DNA of 50,577 bases from an uncultured Enterobacterales bacterium (lineage in GTDB: Bacteria > Pseudomonadota > Gammaproteobacteria > Enterobacterales > Enterobacteriaceae): positions 1 to 50,577 of the forward strand of contig CAMLBO010000028.1 of NCBI GenBank assembly GCA_946478305.1, in the 5' to 3' direction. Both the position numbers and the translations under genes were made by a program. Positions within the stretch are counted from its first letter, which is position 1. The number at the start of each line of letters is the position of its first letter. Of the stretch, positions 34,459 through 43,736 are shown in pieces. The notes under the pieces are model-generated. The model saw only the letters and a list, made by a program, of their open reading frames with translations. It did no database searches and was not told the DNA's origin.

Positions 34459-35865
34459 ATGCTGAGCATAATCAATAAGGGCTGCCTGCTAATGTGGGTT
34501 GTGCTCACCCTCGGCGCTTGTTCACCTTTGCCCCTGTCGCAGGCACTCCTCTCGTTTTACGCTGCGCTGGACCAGGCACCTGCTGAAGCACATGTTTCGC
34601 TGGCCGCCTTGCAACAGCTGGACCCGCTCTTGTTACGCCCATCCTCACTCTATCCTCATCTTGACGATACGCCGCTGCCGGTTTTATCGGCGCTTTACCG
34701 CTTCCATCAACACTGTTCCGGTTTGCCTGAAGGCCTGCCAGTGGCAATGGGGCAATTCGAGCAGACGCTGTGCAATAACACCGCGTTGCCTGCCAGCTGG
34801 TTCGCCGCGCACCCGATCTCTATGCTGGGTGGAAGCACTGCCTGGCATTATCTGCAACGTCACCCACAGGCCAGCCTTGCGATGCAAAATCTGCTGCATG
34901 TACGGGAGAGACCTCAGGCACTGGGCGGCATTGGCCAGCTTTCTGACGACAATCTTGATGCGCTGGCCAACGGGCAGACCTGGTTATTGCAGGATGGCAA
35001 TTTATGGCGTCAGCATCAGCAGCAATGGCTGCGCTATGCGCCGCACGTCTGGCAACCCTTGGCACAAAAGGCGGGCATCATGCTGGTAGCCGCGACGGGG
35101 CAGTGCGACCTTTCACTGGGCACCCTGTGTGCCCATCCTCTGAACAGTTATGCCCGTTGGTGGCGCTCCTTGCTGGGAGCCGCTGCCTTGTTGACTGCGC
35201 TGGCGCTGGGGTGGGGTGCCTGGCAGCGGCGGCGTATGCAACAGAGGCAGCGCTTTATCGTGCAGATGCTGACGCACGAACTGCGCACACCCATTGCTCA
35301 GCTCGGCAACGTGGTGGAGTACTTTCGCCGTGACTTTGACGATCTGTCGCCACAGGCGCAGTCCAGTTTTGGGGCGCTGGCAGACAGTGTGCAGCGGATG
35401 CGGCAGATGGCCGCAGCCAGTCAGCACTATCTCAGCGGCGACGGCAGCCGTGACGTGCTCGAGATGCCCTCTACTGTAGGCTTGAGCGAGTGGCTGAACC
35501 ATATCACTGAATCCTATACCGATCTGACGTTTTGTCTTGATACTGACCGGCGGGTCGCACTGCCGCTCTACTGGGTGAGCCTTTGCGTGAATAATTTGCT
35601 GGATAATGCTTTCCGCCATGGGCGGGCACCGGTACGGTTGCATGCCGTCTGGCATAAAGGAAAACTGACACTCACCGTAAGTGACGGGGGGTCAATGGCA
35701 ACGGGCAGTCTGACCCGGTTGCGTCATCTCTGCTCACCGCACGCGGGTATGGGGCTGGGACTGACCATAGTTCAACGCGTTATGCATCGCTTGCACGGAC
35801 GCCTGACGTTCACGACAAACCCGACGACGTTCACCCTGGAGCTCCCTTGTGATAGCCAAAAGTAA
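34459..35865 (+). CDS. VxrA-like sensor histidine kinase (DUF3404)
   Basis: 468 residues. An N-terminal membrane signal segment (about 8-25), a periplasmic all-helical domain (about 30-230; DUF3404 as in Vibrio VxrA), a second membrane helix (237-255), a dimerisation box with the phosphorylated His273 (LTHELRTPIAQL) and a HATPase (N box NNLLDNAFRHG, G boxes VSDGG and GMGLGLTIVQ). In Vibrio, VxrAB (WigKR) responds to cell-wall damage and controls type VI secretion and peptidoglycan genes. First gene of a three-gene operon; the next gene overlaps it by 17 bases. Relation to VxrA rests on domain order and operon content. Confidence 0.83.
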   Translation: MLSIINKGCLLMWVVLTLGACSPLPLSQALLSFYAALDQAPAEAHVSLAALQQLDPLLLRPSSLYPHLDDTPLPVLSALYRFHQHCSGLPEGLPVAMGQFEQTLCNNTALPASWFAAHPISMLGGSTAWHYLQRHPQASLAMQNLLHVRERPQALGGIGQLSDDNLDALANGQTWLLQDGNLWRQHQQQWLRYAPHVWQPLAQKAGIMLVAATGQCDLSLGTLCAHPLNSYARWWRSLLGAAALLTALALGWGAWQRRRMQQRQRFIVQMLTHELRTPIAQLGNVVEYFRRDFDDLSPQAQSSFGALADSVQRMRQMAAASQHYLSGDGSRDVLEMPSTVGLSEWLNHITESYTDLTFCLDTDRRVALPLYWVSLCVNNLLDNAFRHGRAPVRLHAVWHKGKLTLTVSDGGSMATGSLTRLRHLCSPHAGMGLGLTIVQRVMHRLHGRLTFTTNPTTFTLELPCDSQK

Positions 35866-36511
35866 TATTTCACTGTTGCTGATAGAAGACGATCAGGCGC
35901 TGGGGCAGGGGTTGCAGGCTTTTTTGCAACAGGAAGGTTTTGCCTGCCAGTGGCTGCGGGACGCTACTCAGGTCGGTAGCCTGTGGGTTCAAGCCGATCT
36001 TGTGATCCTTGACCGGCAACTGCCGGAGGGAGACAGCCTGCGTTTTCTCCCCCAGTGGCTGGCGAAAAAAGCCCTGCCCGTGATCGTACTGACCGCCCGT
36101 GTTGCCGTCGATGACCGCGTGGCGGGGCTCGAGGCTGGCGCACGGGACTACCTCACCAAGCCTTTTGCCCACGTGGAGTTGCTGGCACGGATCCGCGCTC
36201 AGTTACGTACGCTGGGCGAAGGCCAGTTGGGTGCCGGAAAGCTGCGGTTGTTCCCTGCCCGGCAGACGGCATTATGGCAGGAGATTGAGGTGGGGCTTAC
36301 CGCGACAGAGTTTGCTCTGCTGTCGATGCTGGTACAGATGATCGGCAGGGTGTTTACCCGCGACGAACTGCTCAATCAGGTCTGGGGTTATCAGCATTTT
36401 CCCTCCACCCGCACAGTAGATACCCACATCCTGCAACTGAGACAAAAATTGCCGGGGATTGCTATCAGCAGCGTGCGTGGCGTGGGTTATCGTCTGGATA
36501 CACCCGCATGA
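35849..36511 (+). CDS. VxrB-like OmpR-family response regulator
   Basis: 220 residues. Receiver domain with acidic pair ED at 13-14, phosphoacceptor Asp55 (VILDRQL), Thr82 and Lys104 (YLTKPF); C-terminal winged helix of the OmpR type (LTATEFALLSMLVQ, FTRDELLNQVWGY, VDTHILQLRQKLP, VRGVGYRL). The GTG start overlaps the kinase gene by 17 bases and its stop overlaps the next gene (ATGA). It likely acts on the promoter of this operon or of the GH5 gene downstream, where an 11-bp spaced direct repeat occurs. Confidence 0.9.
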   Translation: MIAKSNISLLLIEDDQALGQGLQAFLQQEGFACQWLRDATQVGSLWVQADLVILDRQLPEGDSLRFLPQWLAKKALPVIVLTARVAVDDRVAGLEAGARDYLTKPFAHVELLARIRAQLRTLGEGQLGAGKLRLFPARQTALWQEIEVGLTATEFALLSMLVQMIGRVFTRDELLNQVWGYQHFPSTRTVDTHILQLRQKLPGIAISSVRGVGYRLDTPA

Positions 36512-37335
36512 TGCGCTCTATCATCGGTATGATTTTATGCCTGGCCCCGCTTGCCGGTCAGGCAGCGACGCTGGCTTCAACGCCGCTCGAGCCGGTTTAT
36601 CACGCACTGTTCAGCCAGCGCAATGACCTGGCCTGGCAAGAGCTGCTTAGCTTGTGGCCACAATTGACCAGCGCGACCCAACGAACAGCCTGGCAACAGG
36701 CACTGGATGCGGTGATCTCCGGCCAGTGCGGCAATGACCTACCGGTTACTGCCCCTGCATGGCTAGATCACCCGACGCTGGTTTTAGTCCAGCGCGATAT
36801 TCCTCTCAACCGTATTTACCGCGTGCAATTGAGTGGTAACAGCCCACGTCACGATTTTCAGGTCTCCCTGACGCTGCCCAATGGTAAAGAAGTCATGAAA
36901 GCTGCTGAAACAGAATATGACCCCGACGGTCAGTTCAGGCTGAATAGCCAGGATCTTGGCGAAGCGCTGCCAGCAGGGGTTTACCACCTGACGGTGCGTT
37001 CAGGAAACGATGTTTGGCAGCAGTCGCTGGCATTGCAGGGCAGCGGCGGACTGGATTGGATCCAGCGTCAGGGCCAAAAAATCCATCTGCAACCACCGGT
37101 GACGGCGCGTGCCTGCCCGTCACCGTGGCTGGAGCAAACTTTGCTGCGCCGTAGCGACTATGAGCAAGTGTGGTGGCACAAGAGCGATACCCTGCAACGA
37201 CTGGCCTGGCCACCGCGTGATGATGCCGCTGAGTTATGGGCGAATGTCTCAGTGATCCGTGTTGAGGCCCGGGGCGGGCTAACGCTGCGTATGGAACATC
37301 GCCTGGCTGGGCCGATGCTCACCCTGCAACACTAA
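36508..37335 (+). CDS. DUF2861-family periplasmic protein (VxrC-like)
   Basis: 275 residues with a signal peptide (cleavage after GQAA). The body is beta-rich; a central part RIYRVQLSGNSPRHDFQVSL and a stretch WLEQTLLRRSDYEQVWW match the DUF2861 proteins found next to VxrAB-type systems in Vibrio. Function unknown; a periplasmic modulator of the kinase is plausible. Third gene of the operon, start overlapping the regulator stop. Confidence 0.75.
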   Translation: MMRSIIGMILCLAPLAGQAATLASTPLEPVYHALFSQRNDLAWQELLSLWPQLTSATQRTAWQQALDAVISGQCGNDLPVTAPAWLDHPTLVLVQRDIPLNRIYRVQLSGNSPRHDFQVSLTLPNGKEVMKAAETEYDPDGQFRLNSQDLGEALPAGVYHLTVRSGNDVWQQSLALQGSGGLDWIQRQGQKIHLQPPVTARACPSPWLEQTLLRRSDYEQVWWHKSDTLQRLAWPPRDDAAELWANVSVIRVEARGGLTLRMEHRLAGPMLTLQH

Positions 37336-37348
37336 CCTCACGTACATC

Positions 37349-37365
37349 CTGACATTGCTCTGACA
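37349..37365 (+). promoter_or_regulatory. 11-bp spaced direct repeat, possible response-regulator site
   Basis: CTGACA at 37349 and 37360, start-to-start 11 bases, in the 88-base gap before the GH5 gene. OmpR-family regulators commonly bind direct repeats with this spacing. Candidate target of the adjacent VxrB-like regulator (inference). Confidence 0.45.
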
Positions 37366-37423
37366 ATCGCCCGGCGGCGACCGGCAATAATGGCGTCCTC
37401 AACTTACTGATAAGAGTGACGTC

Positions 37424-38650
37424 ATGACCCTCAAAACCCTGTCTGAACAACTGACGCTGGCTGCTTTGCTGCTTGGGATATTCAGCGTTCCCGTGCGCGC
37501 TGCCGATAACATCGTGTTCTGGAATTCCCCTCAATATGGTGGCAACAGCTTTAACCGGCTGCCGCCCGACCAGGCTTACTTCGCCGCACTGCACGGCTAC
37601 GGTGCGAGTTGGGTGCGGCTCTCCTATGACAAATGGCAACCGGCACAGCGGGATTTTCTGATCGGCAATGCTGACCACTACCAGGGGCTGGTGCCGCAGG
37701 ATCTGGCGACGCTCAAAACCACGCTGGATCGGGCGCAGGCCGCCGGGTTGAAAGTGGTTATCACACCGCTTTCGCTACCGGGAATGCGCTGGTCGCAAAA
37801 CAACGGTGGCAAATTTGACGATCGTCTTTGGCAGGACAAAGCCTACTGGCAGCAAAGCGCGGCGTTCTGGCGGGATCTGGCCAAAGTACTGAAAGACCAC
37901 CCTGCCGTCGCTGCCTACAACCTGATCAATGAACCGGCACCTGAGAAAATGGGCGGGCTGGTGGAACATGCCAGTCTGCCTGATATGCAGCATTGGTATC
38001 AGCAACAAAAAGGGTCGGCGCGGGATTTACCTGCGTTCTACCAGATACTGATTAAGGCGATTCGCGACGTCGATCTGCTGACGCCGATTATGGTCGATGG
38101 CGGCTGGTACGGTGCCGCTGACGGTTTCAGCTACTGGCCGCAGGCACTTGCTGACCAGCGCGTGCTCTACAGTTTCCATATGTACGAACCCTATGCCGCC
38201 ACCAGCGGGCCCAATTTGAAACGCACCAAACCCTACCAGTATTCCGGCATCGTGCCGTTCGGGCAGGGGAAAGAGATGTGGAATGCGCAACGGGTGGCGG
38301 CGTATCTGCAACAGCCTTTTGACTGGGCCAAAAAACATCAGGTTCCGGCAAACCGGATGGTGGCGGGGGAGTTTGGGTGTATCCGCGTACTCAGCGGTTG
38401 CCGTCAATATCTCGAGGATGTGCTCAGCGTACTGGATAAAAAACAGGCGCACTGGGCGTTCTACAGTTTCCGCGAAGACAGCTGGGATGCGATGGATTAT
38501 GAACTGGGGCAAAGCAAAGTGCCGTGGTCATACTGGCAGGCGATTGATAACAAAAAACCCGATACTTTACAGCGGCAAAATACGCCGGAATTCGGGCCGA
38601 TAAGCCAGCGATTGGGCAAGAGCAGAACGACAGGTCAGAAGGGGAACTGA
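37424..38650 (+). CDS. Secreted GH5-family glycoside hydrolase
   Basis: 408 residues with a signal peptide (cleavage near VRAAD, residue 27). TIM-barrel glycosidase of family 5: acid/base Glu170 in NLINEPAP, nucleophile Glu316 in VAGEFGC, and the FHMYEP motif (His252, Tyr254). The family includes cellulases and other beta-glucanases or mannanases; the substrate cannot be told. It sits 88 bases after the Vxr-like operon and has its own upstream gap with a possible regulator site, so it may belong to the regulon. The C-terminus ends in basic residues and has no carbohydrate-binding module. Confidence 0.85.
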   Translation: MTLKTLSEQLTLAALLLGIFSVPVRAADNIVFWNSPQYGGNSFNRLPPDQAYFAALHGYGASWVRLSYDKWQPAQRDFLIGNADHYQGLVPQDLATLKTTLDRAQAAGLKVVITPLSLPGMRWSQNNGGKFDDRLWQDKAYWQQSAAFWRDLAKVLKDHPAVAAYNLINEPAPEKMGGLVEHASLPDMQHWYQQQKGSARDLPAFYQILIKAIRDVDLLTPIMVDGGWYGAADGFSYWPQALADQRVLYSFHMYEPYAATSGPNLKRTKPYQYSGIVPFGQGKEMWNAQRVAAYLQQPFDWAKKHQVPANRMVAGEFGCIRVLSGCRQYLEDVLSVLDKKQAHWAFYSFREDSWDAMDYELGQSKVPWSYWQAIDNKKPDTLQRQNTPEFGPISQRLGKSRTTGQKGN

Positions 38651-38669
38651 CGTTCTGCGTATAGAAAAT

Positions 38670-38702
38670 GATGAAGCCCGCAGCAAGGTTGCAGGCTTCA
38701 TC
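38670..38702. terminator. Hairpin between GH5 and aldo/keto reductase genes
   Basis: GATGAAGCC and GGCTTCATC as perfect arms with extra inner pairing. It lies between two convergent genes. No long T run on either side, so termination strength is uncertain. Confidence 0.6.
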
Positions 38703-38708
38703 AACACA

Positions 38709-39743
<1,035 letters not shown>

Positions 39744-39925
39744 TTAGCGTTTGAAAAGCATAACGCAGAGTTATTCATCAGATTAGAGGATGTAAATGCA
39801 TAGACTTCATGAGCAGGGTTCATGAGTGGTTTTAATTTTATTGATATACCCCTGTTCAGGATGTCACAGTAAACGCTGTGCATTTGAACCTATCCGAGAA
39901 GCCTGAACTCACTGGGAGATTGCCA

Positions 39926-40330
39926 ATGCCAGAGAAAACCTGTGCGCAGTGCCACTGTGGTGCTGTCGTTTTTAATGCTGAACTGACCGACGGGTTTAAC
40001 ACCGTTCTGCGTTGCAACTGCTCATTTTGCCGCATGCGCGGGGCCGTGGTGGTCACGGCGCGGGGCATTGATATTGTGCAGGGGAAAGAGAAGCTCACTG
40101 AATATCGGTTTGGCAGCCAGGAAGCCGCCCATTACTTCTGCTCGGACTGCGGCATCTATACCTTCCATCAGCGCCGTTCTGACCCAACGCTGTATGGGGT
40201 GAATGTCGCCTGTATCGACGGCGTTTCGCCCTTCGATTTTGCCTCAGTCAACGTCACGGATGGGATGAATCATCCGAAAGACGGCGGGGCAGGTGGTGTG
40301 GCGGGATATATATCCTACAAACCCGCGTAG
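39926..40330 (+). CDS. GFA-family zinc-binding protein
   Basis: 134 residues. Cysteine pattern C-x-C (CAQCHCG), C-x-C-x2-C (CNCSFC) and C-x2-C (CSDCG) as in the GFA/CENP-V family, which includes Gfa of Paracoccus (S-hydroxymethyl-glutathione formation). Most members are unassigned, so a role in formaldehyde is not claimed. Start ATG 39926 with GGGAGA upstream; the longer open frame from 39878 lacks a site. Confidence 0.85.
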   Translation: MPEKTCAQCHCGAVVFNAELTDGFNTVLRCNCSFCRMRGAVVVTARGIDIVQGKEKLTEYRFGSQEAAHYFCSDCGIYTFHQRRSDPTLYGVNVACIDGVSPFDFASVNVTDGMNHPKDGGAGGVAGYISYKPA

Positions 40331-40432
40331 TTTTCAGCCGAAACCCCTGCTGATTCCCCCGCCAACACTCAAAATCATCGTCATCACGCGGGAAGAAGCA
40401 TACAATCCGGTGACATAAACAGTTGGAAGAAA

Positions 40433-40609
40433 ATGATGACACGCCCAGTAGAGAAAATTGAGTCAGATTTAATTAAGGCCCGCAAAGAGCGAGATTCCTG
40501 GAAAGGCAACCGTAACAGCGGCAACAACGTCGAAATGGTCAAAAAGTACATCGCTTCGTTGGAGAAAGAGCTCGCCGAAGCCACCAAACCTGAAGCGAAT
40601 AAAGCCTGA
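40433..40609 (+). CDS. Small charged protein, 58 residues
   Basis: A short gene with two adjacent ATG codons (40433, 40436) and GGAAG just upstream. The product starts MMTRPVEKIESDLIKARKER and is highly charged; residues 5-20 and 34-50 would form helices, and the C-terminal part (KKYIASLEKELAEATK) looks like a coiled coil. No signal or membrane segment. Function unknown. Codon use is like that of neighbours, which supports it as real, and its frame is clean. Confidence 0.65.
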   Translation: MMTRPVEKIESDLIKARKERDSWKGNRNSGNNVEMVKKYIASLEKELAEATKPEANKA

Positions 40610-40838
40610 TATCAGGCTGGCCTAATCTGCTTTCAAACCCGGTTTGAAGGCGGGTTAGGTTCAGGTCAGTTCAACGGCCTGGATATCGCAATGACCTCAG
40701 TATCCCCCCGCATTTCAGTGCCCAATCTCCGTATCCCCGTTATGTTTTATTCTGGAAAGCTCATCTCTTTTTCTTGGTAGCCAATAAAAATCCCCGCGCT
40801 TAACGTTATGGGTTTGATGAGTAAGGGAAGGGAATAAC

Positions 40839-42152
40839 GTGGCTGGCAATAATAAACGACGTTTGAAAACGCTGGTAGGGGCAGGAAGTTATCTTTACGC
40901 CGCTAATGACCTCAAACCACTGCCGGGCATACAGCGCGCAGTTGAACTGGCGCGCAAGGCGGAAGCGGCGAAAATCACCGGACTGTTTACCGCCGACCTG
41001 TTGCAGGCCGATCCGGCTGGCCTGGCCGGCAGCACTGGCAGCCAGGACCCACTGATCACTCTGGCGGCGCTGAGCCAGGTGACCTCACATATCGGGCTGG
41101 TTGCCACCGTTTCTACCACCTATCAACACCCCTATAATCTGGCCCGTCAGGTTGCTACGCTGGACCACGTCAGCGGTGGGCGGGCTGCCTGGAATGCAGT
41201 CACCTCGTCGGTTGGCGAAGAGAATTTCGGCGACATTGATTTACCCGATCCAGCCCAGCGCTATGCGCGCGCCACCGAATTTATTCAGGTGTTAAACGCG
41301 TTACTGGACGCCAATGATCCCTCTGCCGTGCAGCGCACGGCTTCCGGCGGCACAAAGATTGATCCGCAGAAGCTGCATCCTATCAACTACCAGGGTGACT
41401 TCTTCCGCGTGCAGGGTCCTCTTAATGTGCCGGTTCCTCCGCAGGGCAGGCCGGTACAATTTCAGGCTGGGCAGTCAGAAGAGGGGATCACCTTGGGGGC
41501 GCGCTATGCCGAGGTGATCTACACCTCGCAGCCAACTTTTGACGATGCCGTGGCCTTTGTCGAACAGCTGCATCAGCGGGCGCGCGGCTTTGGCCGGGCA
41601 GAAAATCTGCCGCTGGTGATGAACTCCTTCCACTCGGTGATCGGCGAAAACGAGGCAGACGTGGCCCGCAGGCTGCGGGAAAAACACGAGCGCATCGATT
41701 ATCAGCAGGGGCGGCTGAAACTGGCGGATATGTTAGGCGGGGAAATTGACCTGCGTGATCTCCCACTGGATAAACCGCTGCCCGCCGCGCTGTTGCCCGA
41801 CGTCTCGCAGGTCAACCGCCGCCGGGGACGCGCCGAGATTTTCCGCCGCTATGTGCTGCAGGGGTTAAGTTTGCGTGAACTGATCATTCAGGCGCAGGAG
41901 ACCGGCCACTGGTTTACCGCAGGCACACCAGAACAGCTTGCTGATGCCATCGAACAGCGTTACCGCGCCGGGGTTCTGGACGTTGTTTCTCTGCATGGTT
42001 TAGGGCAACCGGACCAGGAGGATTTGTTGGTAAATGGTTTGTTACCCGAGTTACGCAAACGTGGGCTGGTAGATGAGGATTATCAGGGTGATACCTTCAG
42101 GCAGAATCTGGGATTACCCGGTCTGAATTTGGCTTCTTTACATTCAACATAA
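40839..42152 (+). CDS. LLM-class flavin monooxygenase (NtaA/SnaA/DszA family)
   Basis: 437 residues, luciferase-like TIM barrel using FMNH2. Family marks: GLFTADLLQAD near residue 50, VSTTYQHPYNLARQVATLDHVSGGRAAWNAVTS (94-126, the most conserved block, in pieces), and QAGQSEEGITLGARYAEVIY near 210. Relatives act on nitrilotriacetate, EDTA, dibenzothiophene sulphone, dimethyl sulphide or alkanesulphonates and need a separate flavin reductase, not found here. GTG start with AAGGGAAGGGA upstream. Single gene; substrate unknown. Confidence 0.88.
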   Translation: MAGNNKRRLKTLVGAGSYLYAANDLKPLPGIQRAVELARKAEAAKITGLFTADLLQADPAGLAGSTGSQDPLITLAALSQVTSHIGLVATVSTTYQHPYNLARQVATLDHVSGGRAAWNAVTSSVGEENFGDIDLPDPAQRYARATEFIQVLNALLDANDPSAVQRTASGGTKIDPQKLHPINYQGDFFRVQGPLNVPVPPQGRPVQFQAGQSEEGITLGARYAEVIYTSQPTFDDAVAFVEQLHQRARGFGRAENLPLVMNSFHSVIGENEADVARRLREKHERIDYQQGRLKLADMLGGEIDLRDLPLDKPLPAALLPDVSQVNRRRGRAEIFRRYVLQGLSLRELIIQAQETGHWFTAGTPEQLADAIEQRYRAGVLDVVSLHGLGQPDQEDLLVNGLLPELRKRGLVDEDYQGDTFRQNLGLPGLNLASLHST

Positions 42153-42253
42153 TTTGCAAATATTGAATGTCATGGCGCGCGGCCATCGGTGGTAAAATCG
42201 CGCGATATCACTCAACCTGCCATTGCAGAGAGTGTCACCATGAAGGGAATACC

Positions 42254-42475
42254 ATGAGCAAAATCATTATCGCTGGGCTTTTAGCCACCCTGCTTGCCGG
42301 GTGTGCAACTCAATCTCCTTGCGTTCCGGTGTACGACTCAGAAGGGCGTCTGGTCCACACCAATACCTGCATGAAAGGCACCACGCAGGATAACTGGGAT
42401 ACCGCCGGTGCCGTCGCCGGTGGCGTAGCCGCCGTGGCTGCCGTCACGCTCGGGATTGTGGCACTGACCCGCTAA
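42254..42475 (+). CDS. Small lipoprotein
   Basis: 73 residues. Lipoprotein signal with lipobox LLAGC (Cys17), then a short polar part with two more cysteines (CVPVYD, NTC) and a hydrophobic Ala/Val-rich C-terminus (about 50-71) that could span or lie in a membrane. GAAGG lies before ATG 42254. A terminator follows at once. Function unknown. Confidence 0.8.
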   Translation: MSKIIIAGLLATLLAGCATQSPCVPVYDSEGRLVHTNTCMKGTTQDNWDTAGAVAGGVAAVAAVTLGIVALTR

Positions 42476-42502
42476 GCAACCCATATCGTTGTCATAAAAC
42501 AG

Positions 42503-42534
42503 GCCGGTGGTGTCACTCCCCACCGGCTTTTTTT
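42503..42534 (+). terminator. Terminator after the lipoprotein gene
   Basis: GCCGGTGG, nine bases, CCACCGGC and then seven T on the plus strand. It lies between the lipoprotein gene and the convergent end of lldD. Confidence 0.92.
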
Positions 42535-42543
42535 CGCCTGAAA

Positions 42544-43689
42544 TTAGCGGATGCCGTTCGCGACCAATGACGCCCGGCTGATATCACCAATCGTCTTTGC
42601 ACCGGTCAGGGTCATCGCCACCCGCATCTCTTTTTCGATTAACTCCAGCAGATTCACCACCCCCGCTTCACCGGCAGCGGCCAGTGCATACACAAAGGCG
42701 CGGCCAAGCAGCACGCTGTCGGCGCCGAGCGCAATCATCCGCACGACGTCCAGCCCAGTGCGGATACCGGAATCCGCGAGAAGAGTAATATCGCCTTTCA
42801 CCGCGTCGGCGATGGCGGGCAGCGCGTGTGCCGTCGAGAGCACGCCGTCCAACTGTCTGCCGCCGTGATTGGAGACCACAATGCCGTCAGCGCCAAACTT
42901 CACCGCGTCTTTGGCGTCTTCCGGGTCCAGAATGCCTTTGATGATCATCGGTCCTTTCCAGAACTCGCGGATCCACTCCAGATCTTTCCACGAAATCGAC
43001 GGGTCGAAGTTGGCCCCCAGCCAGCCGATATAATCTTCCAGCGTGGTCGGTTTTCCCCGGTACGCCGACACATTACCGAGATCGTGCGGCTTACCCTTCA
43101 GGCCAACATCCCAGGCCCACTGGGGGTGAGTCATGGCCTGTACTATACGGCGTGCGGCGGCGTTCGGCCCGCTCATACCGGAGTGTGCATCACGATAACG
43201 CGCCCCAGGCACCGGCATATCGACGGTAAAAACCAGTGTCTTGACGCCCGCTGCCTGCGCGCGCTCCAGCGCATTGCGCATAAAGCCCCGATCTTTCAGC
43301 ACATACAGCTGAAACCACATCGGCCGGCTGATGGCCGGCGCGACTTCTTCAATCGGGCATACCGAGACGGTGGAGAGCGTAAACGGAATGCCTTTTTTCT
43401 CCGCGGCCCGGGCAGCCTGCACTTCTCCGCGCCGGGCGTACATGCCGGTCAGGCCAACCGGAGCGAGGATCACCGGCATCGCCAGCGCCTCGCCAAACAG
43501 TGTGGTAGCCGTACTCAGCTCAGACATGTTGTTCAACACGCGCTGACGCAGGGCGATATCGGCGAGATCGGCAGTATTACGGCGCAGTGTGTGTTCGCTG
43601 TAAGCGCCGCCGTCAATGTAGTGAAACAGGAAGGGCGGCAGCTTGCGCTTAGCCGCCGCACGGTAATCGGTCGAAGCAGAAATAATCAT
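42544..43689 (-). CDS. lldD: L-lactate dehydrogenase, FMN-dependent (LldD)
   Basis: 381-residue membrane-associated flavoenzyme oxidising L-lactate to pyruvate, electrons going to quinone. FMN and catalytic residues: active-site His275 in [10 protein letters not shown], Lys251 in [19 protein letters not shown] and [11 protein letters not shown]. Start [20 protein letters not shown] is that of LldD. It is the last gene of the fucose operon, 47 bases after fucP; the pathway cleaves its last intermediate to pyruvate and L-lactate, so LldD would use the product directly. Related FMN enzymes (glycolate, mandelate oxidases) are less likely given this similarity. Confidence 0.9.
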   Translation of the reverse strand: MIISASTDYRAAAKRKLPPFLFHYIDGGAYSEHTLRRNTADLADIALRQRVLNNMSELSTATTLFGEALAMPVILAPVGLTGMYARRGEVQAARAAEKKGIPFTLSTVSVCPIEEVAPAISRPMWFQLYVLKDRGFMRNALERAQAAGVKTLVFTVDMPVPGARYRDAHSGMSGPNAAARRIVQAMTHPQWAWDVGLKGKPHDLGNVSAYRGKPTTLEDYIGWLGANFDPSISWKDLEWIREFWKGPMIIKGILDPEDAKDAVKFGADGIVVSNHGGRQLDGVLSTAHALPAIADAVKGDITLLADSGIRTGLDVVRMIALGADSVLLGRAFVYALAAAGEAGVVNLLELIEKEMRVAMTLTGAKTIGDISRASLVANGIR

Positions 43690-43736
43690 CTTGATTCAGC
43701 GTCCCTTTATTCTGTCAGTAGTTTCAGGTCCGGCAC

